Origin: Commensalibacter nepenthis
GTDB taxonomy: Bacteria; Pseudomonadota; Alphaproteobacteria; Acetobacterales; Acetobacteraceae
Length of the DNA stretch: 64,000 nucleotides
Direction: 5' to 3'
Assembly: GCF_029953305.1 (NCBI RefSeq)
Contig: NZ_JASBAN010000001.1
Location: forward strand, 1,325,501-1,389,500
Below the pieces are notes generated by a model. That model had not been told where the DNA came from, did not search any database, and worked only from the letters and a program-made list of their open reading frames with translations. Shown piece after piece: positions 54,967 to 62,549 of this stretch; position 1 is the stretch's first letter; the number at the start of each line of letters is the position of its first letter. The position numbers were made by a program, and so were the translations under genes.

Positions 54967-55878
54967 TTATAGATGATTTTGAAGCCATGAAGCCAATAAA
55001 CCTCTGCGTCCTTTGGTTTCTGGACCAATACTGACAGTTGCTGTCATACCAGCAGATAAATGAATGGTATCAGGAACATGGTCAATATGGATTCGTACCG
55101 GGATACGTTGGGCTAGTCTGACCCATGTAAAGATAGGATTAACATTTTGTAAGCCAAATGCATCCGCGTCCGCGTTAGCATCATTAATACCACGTGCGAT
55201 ACTGACCACATGTCCTGGTAATATTTGTTTATAACCCATCAATTTGATTCGTGCGACATCGCCTATATGAATACCCCACATTTTTGTTTCTTCGAAATAT
55301 CCATAAACCCAAAAAGAATCGGCATCGATAACGGATAAATAAGATTGCCCAGTGGTGACATAATCCCCCACACGCAAGTTGAGGTTCGTTACATAACCAT
55401 TAACGGGCGAGTATAAAATAGAGCGTTGCATATTCAATTTGGCTTCGTCCAACGTAGCTTTGGCACTGTCAACGCTAGCTTGAGCGGTTGCAACTTTGGT
55501 ATTGAAATCTTCTTTTTCTTCCGTAGATACAATGCCTTCCAAGCCTTTTCGACGCATTGCATTACGGCGTTGTAGTGTCAAATTGGCTTCGGCATTTTCT
55601 AAACTCGCTTGGGCTTGTTGGATCGCAATTCTGAACCGTGCGGGGTCAATGATGAATAAAGGTTCACCTTTGCGAACATATTGGTTATCTTTGACGGGGA
55701 TTTGCACCACAGTCCCAGAAACTTCGGGGGCAATTTTAACGACGTAAACACGAACTCTACCGTCGCGCGTCCAAGGCGCGATCATATAGGTATCCCATAA
55801 TGTTACCCCCAGAATAATGGCAATGATAACAACAATGAGTGTTAAACTGATACGAATAATATTGCTAAGAGAAAACAT
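54967..55878 (-). CDS. HlyD/EmrA-type periplasmic adaptor (AaeA-like)
   Basis: 303 residues: one N-terminal membrane anchor (about 8-30), TRDGRVRVYVVKIAPEVSGTVV lipoyl-half motif, a helical hairpin (about 80-150), the second lipoyl half (SPVNGYVTNLNLRVGDYVTTGQ) and beta-barrel domain. These are the marks of the AaeA subgroup that works with a FUSC permease and DUF1656 protein. It joins the inner-membrane pump to the outer-membrane channel encoded next. Confidence 0.92.
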   Translation of the reverse strand: MFSLSNIIRISLTLIVVIIAIILGVTLWDTYMIAPWTRDGRVRVYVVKIAPEVSGTVVQIPVKDNQYVRKGEPLFIIDPARFRIAIQQAQASLENAEANLTLQRRNAMRRKGLEGIVSTEEKEDFNTKVATAQASVDSAKATLDEAKLNMQRSILYSPVNGYVTNLNLRVGDYVTTGQSYLSVIDADSFWVYGYFEETKMWGIHIGDVARIKLMGYKQILPGHVVSIARGINDANADADAFGLQNVNPIFTWVRLAQRIPVRIHIDHVPDTIHLSAGMTATVSIGPETKGRRGLLASWLQNHL

Positions 55879-55913
55879 GGTGCAGGATCAAAACTTATAT
55901 GGAAATAAAGGGG

Positions 55914-56108
55914 TTATAGGTAAAGGATAAGTAAACATAAAACACAAAAATATAAGGCTACTTCAAACAAAGCAAGGTGCCAAAACATTTTTATTAGTCC
56001 TGTTCGCCATAAAATAGAACGTATAATCGTGGTAACGATCAAGGCAAGCAATGTATATACAACAAAGGGGGCAATAAAGATGCCAAAAAAATTAAATTCC
56101 GCGATCAT
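55914..56108 (-). CDS. DUF1656 (AaeX-like) small membrane protein
   Basis: 64 residues with two hydrophobic segments; starts MIAEFNFFGIFIAPFVVY, matching the DUF1656 pattern 'E-x-x-x-x-G-x-x-x-x-P'. In relatives it sits between the FUSC permease and the HlyD gene. Here the HlyD gene follows after 35 bases, but no FUSC gene is found upstream. Confidence 0.85.
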   Translation of the reverse strand: MIAEFNFFGIFIAPFVVYTLLALIVTTIIRSILWRTGLIKMFWHLALFEVALYFCVLCLLILYL

Positions 56109-56460
56109 TTCATTGTAACTAACAGGGTATTGTTATCAGTTTTAAGAGTGTAAATAGACAGGGGAAATAGAACAAATCTATTTATGCTAAATACGATAAA
56201 AAAGTAAAACAAGTGTATATTAAAAGAAAATATATACAATAATTTATATATTATTTTCATCTTTTTCAGTAAAGACAAAAACAAGCATCGTTTTATTGTG
56301 TGTAAAAGACCAAAAAGAAGCATCATAGAATCATTTTAATATATCTATTTTTATGATTTCCGGTAACAGATATATATTCCGTTTTTAAAATATAGTTAAT
56401 GCGAATAAGTCTTTGTGAGATTACAGTCAAGAAGTTTTCAGTATTTTATCGATATTTTGT
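56109..56460. other. AT-rich region upstream of the efflux operon, permease expected but absent
   Basis: About 350 bases. The only open frame (56105-56326, minus) overlaps the DUF1656 start by ATGA, but its translation is rich in Leu, Phe, Ile and Lys without FUSC features, and it has no ribosome site. I could not identify any remnant of a FUSC permease. The region otherwise must carry the efflux promoter. Confidence 0.45.
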
Positions 56461-57399
56461 TTATTGTTTTGTCAAATGCAGCCATTCATCAAAAATATCA
56501 TCCAAAGAAACAGTGGGTTGTTGAAAAGAGTTCGTTTCTTCTTTGACGATTGTTTCTTGCATTATTCGTTTCGGATCGGCTGATGGAAAAGAAAGAAAAG
56601 ACGGATGTTGTAGCAAAGAGTTAATTAATTTGATTCGTTGTGTTGGAATGGTCGCAGGGATACTATACACAATTGGATTTTCAATTGTGTTTTTAAATTG
56701 ATATTGAAAGTGTGATGATGGGTATTGCTTTTGAAATGCGTTGATACTGAGAACAGAGCCACTGGTCATTAATACCTGATTTTTATGTAATAAAAAATTG
56801 GCTTCATTGGGCGTTGTCCACCAAACGATATAAGGTCGGAGCTGATTGAGTTTTTTAAAAGCGCGTAAAATACCCGAAGGAGTTGATAAAACGTCTGTAA
56901 CTTCATCAAAAGGAACATCGTCAGCGAGTAACGCAATCGAAAATGCGCTGAAAGCATCTTTTTGTAATCCTCTTTTCCCTGGGTATTGCGTAATATTCCA
57001 GAAATCTTTCCAAGTAGGGTTAAAGTGTATTTTATCAGTATCCCACGCCAATGTAATATGATCTGTAATGGTTTGAAAATTACATTGTTTGTCATTTGAT
57101 GACAGTAAATCATCAGGAAGCGCAATCAACAATCCAAGATCACATGCTTGTTCAGCTGTTTTTTCGTTTAATAATAAAATATCAACGGGGTTTTTGTTGA
57201 GCGATAATGCTTTTTGCAATGTGGCAAGATGACCATCCCACGTCATTACGTGATATTTTTGTGTATATTTTTCCAAATAAAATTGATAACCGTTAAGTAT
57301 ACCAAGATTTATTTTGTTTGCTTTAGTATGAGCAAAACATAAAGAAGGTAATAAAATGATTGAAAGAAAAAATAAGAGTTTAAATTTAGGAAAATACAT
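56461..57399 (-). CDS. ABC-type extracellular solute-binding protein (PotD-like)
   Basis: 312 residues from ATG at 57399 (seven more possible to 57420), signal peptide ending LCFAH. Residues after it, INLGILNGYQFYLE, and NPVDILLLNEKTAEQA, then HFNPTWKDFWNITQYPGKRGLQ, follow the pattern of the spermidine/putrescine-type binding proteins (SBP_bac_8/PotD), where the 'W-x-D-x-W-x-P-x-x-G-x-R' segment lines the site. No permease or ATPase genes flank it, so it acts with another locus or has a different role. Two Cys (EQACDLG, DKQCNF) might form a disulphide. Confidence 0.72.
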   Translation of the reverse strand: MYFPKFKLLFFLSIILLPSLCFAHTKANKINLGILNGYQFYLEKYTQKYHVMTWDGHLATLQKALSLNKNPVDILLLNEKTAEQACDLGLLIALPDDLLSSNDKQCNFQTITDHITLAWDTDKIHFNPTWKDFWNITQYPGKRGLQKDAFSAFSIALLADDVPFDEVTDVLSTPSGILRAFKKLNQLRPYIVWWTTPNEANFLLHKNQVLMTSGSVLSINAFQKQYPSSHFQYQFKNTIENPIVYSIPATIPTQRIKLINSLLQHPSFLSFPSADPKRIMQETIVKEETNSFQQPTVSLDDIFDEWLHLTKQ

Positions 57400-57658
57400 A
57401 TAAATTATTAAACATTGCATTAAAGTAACTTATTTTACTATAAATTGTTTAGTTTAAGATGTAAAATAGTTTGTATGACTAAAAACAACATAATTATTCT
57501 CTAAGTAAAATAATAGTTATTAAAAATTAAAAAAACATTTATTTTTTATGTATAAATTATTGTGTTTTAAATATATGATGTTTTATGTTGGAGAGTTGAT
57601 ATGTTGTAAAATGAGTAATTAACTATATCTGGAAACAATTTTATTAAGGAGAGCCAAA

Positions 57659-57940
57659 ATGTTTTTTAGCAAAAAAGACAAGAAAAAAGCAGCAGAGCTT
57701 CAAAAAAGTGCCCAAGAAGAAATCGTATCTTTAAAAAAACAAGTCGAAGATTTGTTAAATGATCGTGTAACGCCTGCAATTGTGCAAGCAGCAGATAAAG
57801 CAGATAAGGTTGTTCATAATACAAAGGAAATAACCGATCATCAAATGAAACAGGTTTCTGATAAAGTACAATCTAAACCTTTAATTGCTATTGTTCTATC
57901 CATCGTCATTGGGTATTTATTAGGTAGAGTTATTCGTTAA
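57659..57940 (+). CDS. DUF883/YqjD-like membrane-anchored protein
   Basis: 93 residues. A long Lys/Glu-rich amphipathic helix (ELQKSAQEEIVSLKKQVEDLL) leads to a C-terminal hydrophobic anchor with the typical ending PLIAIVLSIVIGYLLGRVIR, of which the GY(L)LGR is the family hallmark. E. coli YqjD and ElaB of this family anchor to the inner membrane and bind ribosomes in stationary phase. AAGGAGAG precedes the ATG. Probably in one transcript with the next gene. Confidence 0.85.
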   Translation: MFFSKKDKKKAAELQKSAQEEIVSLKKQVEDLLNDRVTPAIVQAADKADKVVHNTKEITDHQMKQVSDKVQSKPLIAIVLSIVIGYLLGRVIR

Positions 57941-57974
57941 TTTTATCGTAATATAGAAAGTGATTTAAAAACTC

Positions 57975-58406
57975 ATGAAGATTGCTGAGTATGGTAAGGC
58001 CGCAGTTGATGCTGAGGTTCTGCTTCTTAAGAAAAAGTCAATTAGAATTAGCAAACAAGTTGTTTTATGCTTGATTGGTGCTCTTTTTGGCTTGTTTACT
58101 TTGATTTCAATTCATGCTGTTTTGGCCGCGTTATGTTGGAATATCTTCCATACAGGCGTTTTAGGAACCGCGTTGATTATTTTGGTGTTTGATATTGTTT
58201 GCATGCTGTTGCTATTTTTGTGTGCATTTAAACAAAGAGTCAGCGAAGAAGAGATCGAAGCAAAAATCGTTCGTAATTATAACCTAAAAGAATTACGAAA
58301 TTCATTAGCTGTTACTGCATTAATAGGTACGCTTAGTGGACCCTTGGGCGGCTATTTACGTGGTTTTTTTTGGCAGTTTATTAAAAAAATATTTAAAAGA
58401 AATTAA
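57975..58406 (+). CDS. YqjE-like (holin superfamily III) membrane protein
   Basis: 143 residues with two central hydrophobic segments (about 30-60 and 67-93), an N-terminal KIAEYGKAAVDAEVLLLKKK helix and a basic C-terminus (FIKKIFKRN). The layout and its place after a DUF883 gene match E. coli yqjDE. 'Phage holin' in the family name does not mean a lysis role. Follows the YqjD-like gene by 34 bases. Confidence 0.7.
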   Translation: MKIAEYGKAAVDAEVLLLKKKSIRISKQVVLCLIGALFGLFTLISIHAVLAALCWNIFHTGVLGTALIILVFDIVCMLLLFLCAFKQRVSEEEIEAKIVRNYNLKELRNSLAVTALIGTLSGPLGGYLRGFFWQFIKKIFKRN

Positions 58407-58550
58407 TTGCTACAGACAACATTGGTGGTTGATTATGGTTTTGAAGTTAACCATCAATAATATTTTATTGCTATTCATATAATGTTATATTTTTTTTTGT
58501 TTTCAACTTATGATAGTTATATAATTTAGGAACTATCTGGAGTAGATATT

Positions 58551-59261
58551 ATGCATGTTCTTCTTATGGGTGAAACGTTTTTTTCTGAACATGAGTTTTA
58601 TCAGGAGTTGAAAGCGACAGGATTCTCAATCGATCGTGTTGGCTATGATCCGCAAATATTATCAGCATCTCAGTTTTACGACTACGATATGATTATCGTT
58701 GAATTAGATCAGCTAGATAAACAATTTTTCGCTACGATCAAATTATTAAGATCAATTAACGAGCAATTGCCCATTATTATCGTTTCTAAAAAAGACGACG
58801 TAGACATGAAAATACAAGCCTTTCAAGCAGGTATTGATGATTACGTTATGATCCCTTTTGCGATGCCTGAATTATTAGCTCGGTGTAAGGCTGTTTTGAG
58901 GCGATCCAATAAAGTAATTGCAGACCGTGTCATTCAAGTTGGGCAGTTGAAAATCAATTTGGAAACACGTGAGGTGTTTGTAAGTGGTAAACCAGTTAAT
59001 CTTACGGGCAAAGAATATGCTATCTTAGAGATGTTGGTATTAAGACGAGACGTGTTAATTAGTAAAGTTACAATTTTAAATGCTCTATATGCCGGCAGTA
59101 GTGATGAGCCTGACATGAAAATTATTGATGTCTTTGTTTGTAAGCTAAGAAAAAAATTGCAAAAAGCTGGTGCTGGCGATCTAATTTCAACAATGTGGGG
59201 GCAAGGTTATATATTCCGTCAACCAAGCCCCGTTTCGACAGAGCACGAGCATGCAATGTAA
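58551..59261 (+). CDS. CtrA-like response regulator with Glu at the phospho-acceptor position
   Basis: 236 residues, receiver plus winged-helix DNA-binding domain. The effector is strongly CtrA-like: VNLTGKEYAILEMLVLRR, then DEPDMKIIDVFVCKLRKKL, and MWGQGYIF near the end. The receiver aligns to Caulobacter CtrA without gaps over the first 50 residues (YDYD at 43-46), but residue 51, the phosphorylated Asp in CtrA, is Glu (IIVELDQ). The acidic pocket is also altered (GET instead of EDD at 7-9) and the switch lysine of 'TKPF' is Ile (VMIPF). It therefore is probably not phosphorylated and may be permanently active. GGAGTAGAT precedes the ATG. The ortholog or paralog question needs the genome. 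Converges on nadK with a 6-base gap. Confidence 0.85.
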   Translation: MHVLLMGETFFSEHEFYQELKATGFSIDRVGYDPQILSASQFYDYDMIIVELDQLDKQFFATIKLLRSINEQLPIIIVSKKDDVDMKIQAFQAGIDDYVMIPFAMPELLARCKAVLRRSNKVIADRVIQVGQLKINLETREVFVSGKPVNLTGKEYAILEMLVLRRDVLISKVTILNALYAGSSDEPDMKIIDVFVCKLRKKLQKAGAGDLISTMWGQGYIFRQPSPVSTEHEHAM

Positions 59262-59267
59262 TCACAG

Positions 59268-60056
59268 CTAGGCTGTAAATTGCTCTGTTACGATTCTTTC
59301 TGACAATTCATGCCCTGGATTAAATAGAATTTCAGATTTGATCTTTTTATTTTCCTTTACAAAAACTTTGGTTACATCCCTAATCTCAGTAAAATCTGCT
59401 ACTGCCGCGATTGGTCGTTTCTGTTCTTCGATGGTTAAGAATTGAATAGAGGTGCTAGAAGGCAAGAGAGCACCTTTCCACCTACGAGGACGAAACGGAC
59501 AAATAGGCGTTAGTGGTAACAGCTCAGAGTTAAGCGGAACGATAGGACCGTGGGCGGATAAATTATAAGCTGTCGACCCTGCTGGGGTTGAAACAATAAT
59601 ACCATCACAGATAAGCTCTGATAACCTAATTTCATCATTTGTAATAATTTGAATTTTGGCGGCTTGTCTTGTTTGTCGATAAAGAAAAATATCATTAAAT
59701 GCCAAAGCAGTGTGGGTTTTACCATCAGCCGTGTATGCAGTCATCGATAATGGATGGAGGTATGTCGGTTGTGCTTGGTGTAAAATAGCAGGTAGATCTC
59801 TTTCCAATGGTATTTTTGGATTTGTTAGGAAACCAACAGAGCCAAAATTAATACTGTAAATCGGAATATGATAGTTTAAATAATTGTGTAATGTCTCCAA
59901 CATAAACCCGTCGCCGCCGATACAGATAATGACTTCGGCTTCATTGATGTCAGAATTTCCGTATTTATCAATAAGGCTCTTTTTATATTGGGTAGCTTTC
60001 GAGCTGGGTATAGAAACAAAATGTAATTTTTGTGGAGGATTCGTTGGTGGCCACAT
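59268..60056 (-). CDS. nadK: NAD kinase
   Basis: Phosphorylates NAD to NADP. 262 residues with the catalytic GGDGFMLETLH (about 47-57; Asp49 the base), the NFGSVGFLTN segment (about 73-82), DGIIVSTPAGSTAYNLSAHGPI and TPICPFRPRRW. These are the conserved landmarks of bacterial NadK. Single gene. Confidence 0.95.
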   Translation of the reverse strand: MWPPTNPPQKLHFVSIPSSKATQYKKSLIDKYGNSDINEAEVIICIGGDGFMLETLHNYLNYHIPIYSINFGSVGFLTNPKIPLERDLPAILHQAQPTYLHPLSMTAYTADGKTHTALAFNDIFLYRQTRQAAKIQIITNDEIRLSELICDGIIVSTPAGSTAYNLSAHGPIVPLNSELLPLTPICPFRPRRWKGALLPSSTSIQFLTIEEQKRPIAAVADFTEIRDVTKVFVKENKKIKSEILFNPGHELSERIVTEQFTA

Positions 60057-60506
60057 AATATTCCCAATAATTTAGAGTACACTTTAACATTTATATAAAA
60101 GCAGATTCACAAAACGATTCTGCGAGATATATTTATATAGAAGTTTTATATTACTTGATTTTAAAAATAATCATAGATGACTTAGACTAAATTAGTCCTT
60201 TTTTTGAAAAAACATCAAACAGATGGTATGATTTTTATTAAGTATTTTTTTTATTTAATGATTATTTTATTATTGAGTTCTATTATATAATTGTCATTAT
60301 GTAATAAGTATATATGTGTATCATTTTAAATAAAAATACAATTTATATCGATTTTAATTTTTACTTTTTTTCGAGTCATTACATTAAATAATAGTATCTA
60401 TACTTGAATTTTTTTTTTTATGCTGCTAGTTATTATTGCAATTGATATTTAGTTTTAATAAAAAATATTTTTTAGTAAATATTTTCATTTACAGAGTAAT
60501 TATTTC
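60057..60506. other. very AT-rich intergenic region
   Basis: 450 bases, the most AT-rich stretch of the window, between divergent nadK and the XRE regulator. I see long T- and A-runs but no open frame, RNA gene or clean palindrome. It presumably carries both promoters. Confidence 0.5.
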
Positions 60507-61034
60507 ATGACTACCAATCAAAAGTTTTTAAATTTAGATTCAAAAGATCAAAGTTCAGAAGCAGCTGGTATAGATCAAAGGGTAGGCAGCCGCATTCGTT
60601 TAAGAAGAAGGTTACTGGGATATTCTCAAGAAAAGCTTGCGTTGGCATTGGGGCTTTCTTTTCAACAAGTGCAAAAATATGAAAAAGGAAGTAACCGTGT
60701 CGGTGCATCTAGGCTGTTTGATATAGCAGAAATCTTACAAGTGCCTATTAATTTCTTTTTTGACGAACACTTAAATCCTTTTTACATAGAGGAAAATGCA
60801 TCTTCGTCAAAGTCAAAATCCTCCTCTGCTGTGCAAGCTTGTGATGTTCATGTGGCGTTGGATGAAGATCATGTCGTAGGTAACTCTTTACCAACTGGAA
60901 ATGATGACGCTTTTGATTTAATGACCAGCAAAGAAACAATGAATTTGTTAAAAGCTTATTATGCGATTCAAGAGCCAGAAGTCCGTCAAAGACTGTTACA
61001 TTTAATTTGTGCGATGAGCGACAATAGCAAGTAA
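60507..61034 (+). CDS. XRE-family transcriptional regulator
   Basis: 175 residues. The helix-turn-helix lies at about 26-85: IRLRRRLLGYSQEKLALALGLSFQQVQKYEKGSNRVGASRLFDIAEIL. The SQ(E/T)KLA-LGLSFQQVQKYEKG form is the alphaproteobacterial group found beside many conserved loci. A Ser-rich linker and a C-terminal helix (MNLLKAYYAIQEPEVRQRLLHLICAM) shared by that group follow. Target genes unknown. It converges on the phosphatase gene. Confidence 0.9.
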   Translation: MTTNQKFLNLDSKDQSSEAAGIDQRVGSRIRLRRRLLGYSQEKLALALGLSFQQVQKYEKGSNRVGASRLFDIAEILQVPINFFFDEHLNPFYIEENASSSKSKSSSAVQACDVHVALDEDHVVGNSLPTGNDDAFDLMTSKETMNLLKAYYAIQEPEVRQRLLHLICAMSDNSK

Positions 61035-61049
61035 AGGCTAAGAGTTTTC

Positions 61050-61727
61050 TTATTCTCGATGTAAGATTTTGTCGGTGATGAAAGAGGATAGTTTTTTGTG
61101 TTGGAATTTTTTTCTTAGAATATCTTCATGATATTCATCTTGAACCCATTTTAAGAAATCACTTTGACCTTTTGTTTGTTGATAGTAGTCAATAAAAAAT
61201 TGGTCAAGTATTCCTGTTTTGGCTTGTTTGAAATGTCCAAATTTCCAAGATAATTGCTCTATAGCCTTCTCTATTGTTTGATTTTCGAATAAAGCAATCA
61301 AAGTCGATACAAGTCCTGCACGATCAGCACCAGATTTGCAATGAATTAAAATAGGGAATGCGAGTGTTGGATAAAGTCGAGCAAGGTTTAAAATACGATC
61401 TTTATGAGGCGCACCACGACTTTCAAATGGTAAATCGAGTAAAGTAACCTCTAACTCTTTGGCTGTATGGCGAGAAAGGGCGTCAGAACCACAATCTCGT
61501 TTTCCACGTAAATTGATAATTGTTTTAATGTGATATTGTTGAACAATTTTTTGCAAGCGTCCAGGTGTAGGATGATTGCAACGATATACTTTGTTGGGAA
61601 TAACAGTATGAAAATTTGTCCATACTAATCTAAATATGGAATGGTCTATAAACAAACTATCTATCCATGCCTTGTAACGGTCGGATGGACGAGAGAGTGA
61701 TGGATCAAAAGATATTTTCTTGCTCAT
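61050..61727 (-). CDS. dual-specificity/tyrosine phosphatase family protein
   Basis: 225 residues with the P-loop IHCKSGADRAGL (His-Cys-x5-Arg, Cys at about 136) and an upstream IINLRGKRDCGSD segment; the general-acid region PFESRGAPHKDR precedes the loop. This is the cysteine-phosphatase family called DSP/PTPase, often found as an unnamed alphaproteobacterial protein. Substrate could be phosphotyrosine, a phosphoinositide or a nucleotide. An 18-base gap separates it from sdhB downstream on the same strand, so sdhB read-through into it is likely. Confidence 0.82.
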   Translation of the reverse strand: MSKKISFDPSLSRPSDRYKAWIDSLFIDHSIFRLVWTNFHTVIPNKVYRCNHPTPGRLQKIVQQYHIKTIINLRGKRDCGSDALSRHTAKELEVTLLDLPFESRGAPHKDRILNLARLYPTLAFPILIHCKSGADRAGLVSTLIALFENQTIEKAIEQLSWKFGHFKQAKTGILDQFFIDYYQQTKGQSDFLKWVQDEYHEDILRKKFQHKKLSSFITDKILHRE

Positions 61728-61745
61728 GATCCATCACTACATGAT

Positions 61746-62528
61746 TTACATTTTACGTTCAACCTGTAAATGTTTTAGCTCAGCAATTGCTTTGGCAGGG
61801 TTTAACCCTTTTGGACAAGTTTGTGTACAGTTCATAATTGTCCGACATGCATATAAACGCATAGAATCTTCAAGCTCATCCAATCGCTCACCAGCAAATT
61901 CATCGCGGCTATCAGAAACCCAGCGCATTGCAGCTAACAGAACCGCAGGACCTAAATACTTGTCTCCATTCCACCAATATGATGGGCAAGAAGTGGAACA
62001 GCAAAAACAAAGAATACATTCATAAAGACCATCCATTTTTTTGCGCTCTTCGATACTTTGAAGGCGTTCTTTATCAGGTGGCGGTGGAGTATCAGATTTT
62101 AACCAAGGTTCTACCTCACGTAATTGCGCATAGGGTCCGCTGAGGTCAGGAATTAAATCTTTGACGACAGGCATATGAGGTAATGGATAAATGGGTACAT
62201 CGGAATCAATATCTTTGATATATTTCAAACATGCGAGGGTATTATGTCCATCAATATTCATCGCACATGAACCACATACCCCTTCACGGCAAGAACGACG
62301 GAAAGAAAGGGTGGGGTCAATTTCATTTTTGATGTAGATTAACGCATCCAATACCATTGGGCCAATTTTATCTAGATCGATTTCATACGTGTCAGTAACA
62401 GGATTACGATCATCATCGGGACTCCAGCGATAGATTTTAAACCGTTTGACATTTTTTGCATCAGGAGCCGCATGAAATGTTTTTCCAACACCGATACGAC
62501 TATTTTGGGGTAATCTAAATTCAACCAT
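61746..62528 (-). CDS. sdhB: succinate dehydrogenase iron-sulfur subunit
   Basis: 260 residues with the three cluster motifs: [2Fe-2S] [16 protein letters not shown] with a further Cys in TLACLKY, [4Fe-4S] [16 protein letters not shown], and [3Fe-4S] [18 protein letters not shown]. It carries electrons from SdhA to quinone via SdhCD. Follows sdhA by 21 bases in the order sdhA-sdhB. Slightly shorter N-terminus features ([15 protein letters not shown]) fit alphaproteobacteria. Confidence 0.97.
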   Translation of the reverse strand: MVEFRLPQNSRIGVGKTFHAAPDAKNVKRFKIYRWSPDDDRNPVTDTYEIDLDKIGPMVLDALIYIKNEIDPTLSFRRSCREGVCGSCAMNIDGHNTLACLKYIKDIDSDVPIYPLPHMPVVKDLIPDLSGPYAQLREVEPWLKSDTPPPPDKERLQSIEERKKMDGLYECILCFCCSTSCPSYWWNGDKYLGPAVLLAAMRWVSDSRDEFAGERLDELEDSMRLYACRTIMNCTQTCPKGLNPAKAIAELKHLQVERKM

Positions 62529-62549
62529 AATTTTTTACCTTTCTTTCTC

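Noticed and set aside
56105-56326. 73-codon minus-strand open frame overlapping the DUF1656 start as ATGA
   Set aside because: The overlap looked like translational coupling, but the product is random-looking hydrophobic and basic sequence with no ribosome site and no FUSC features.
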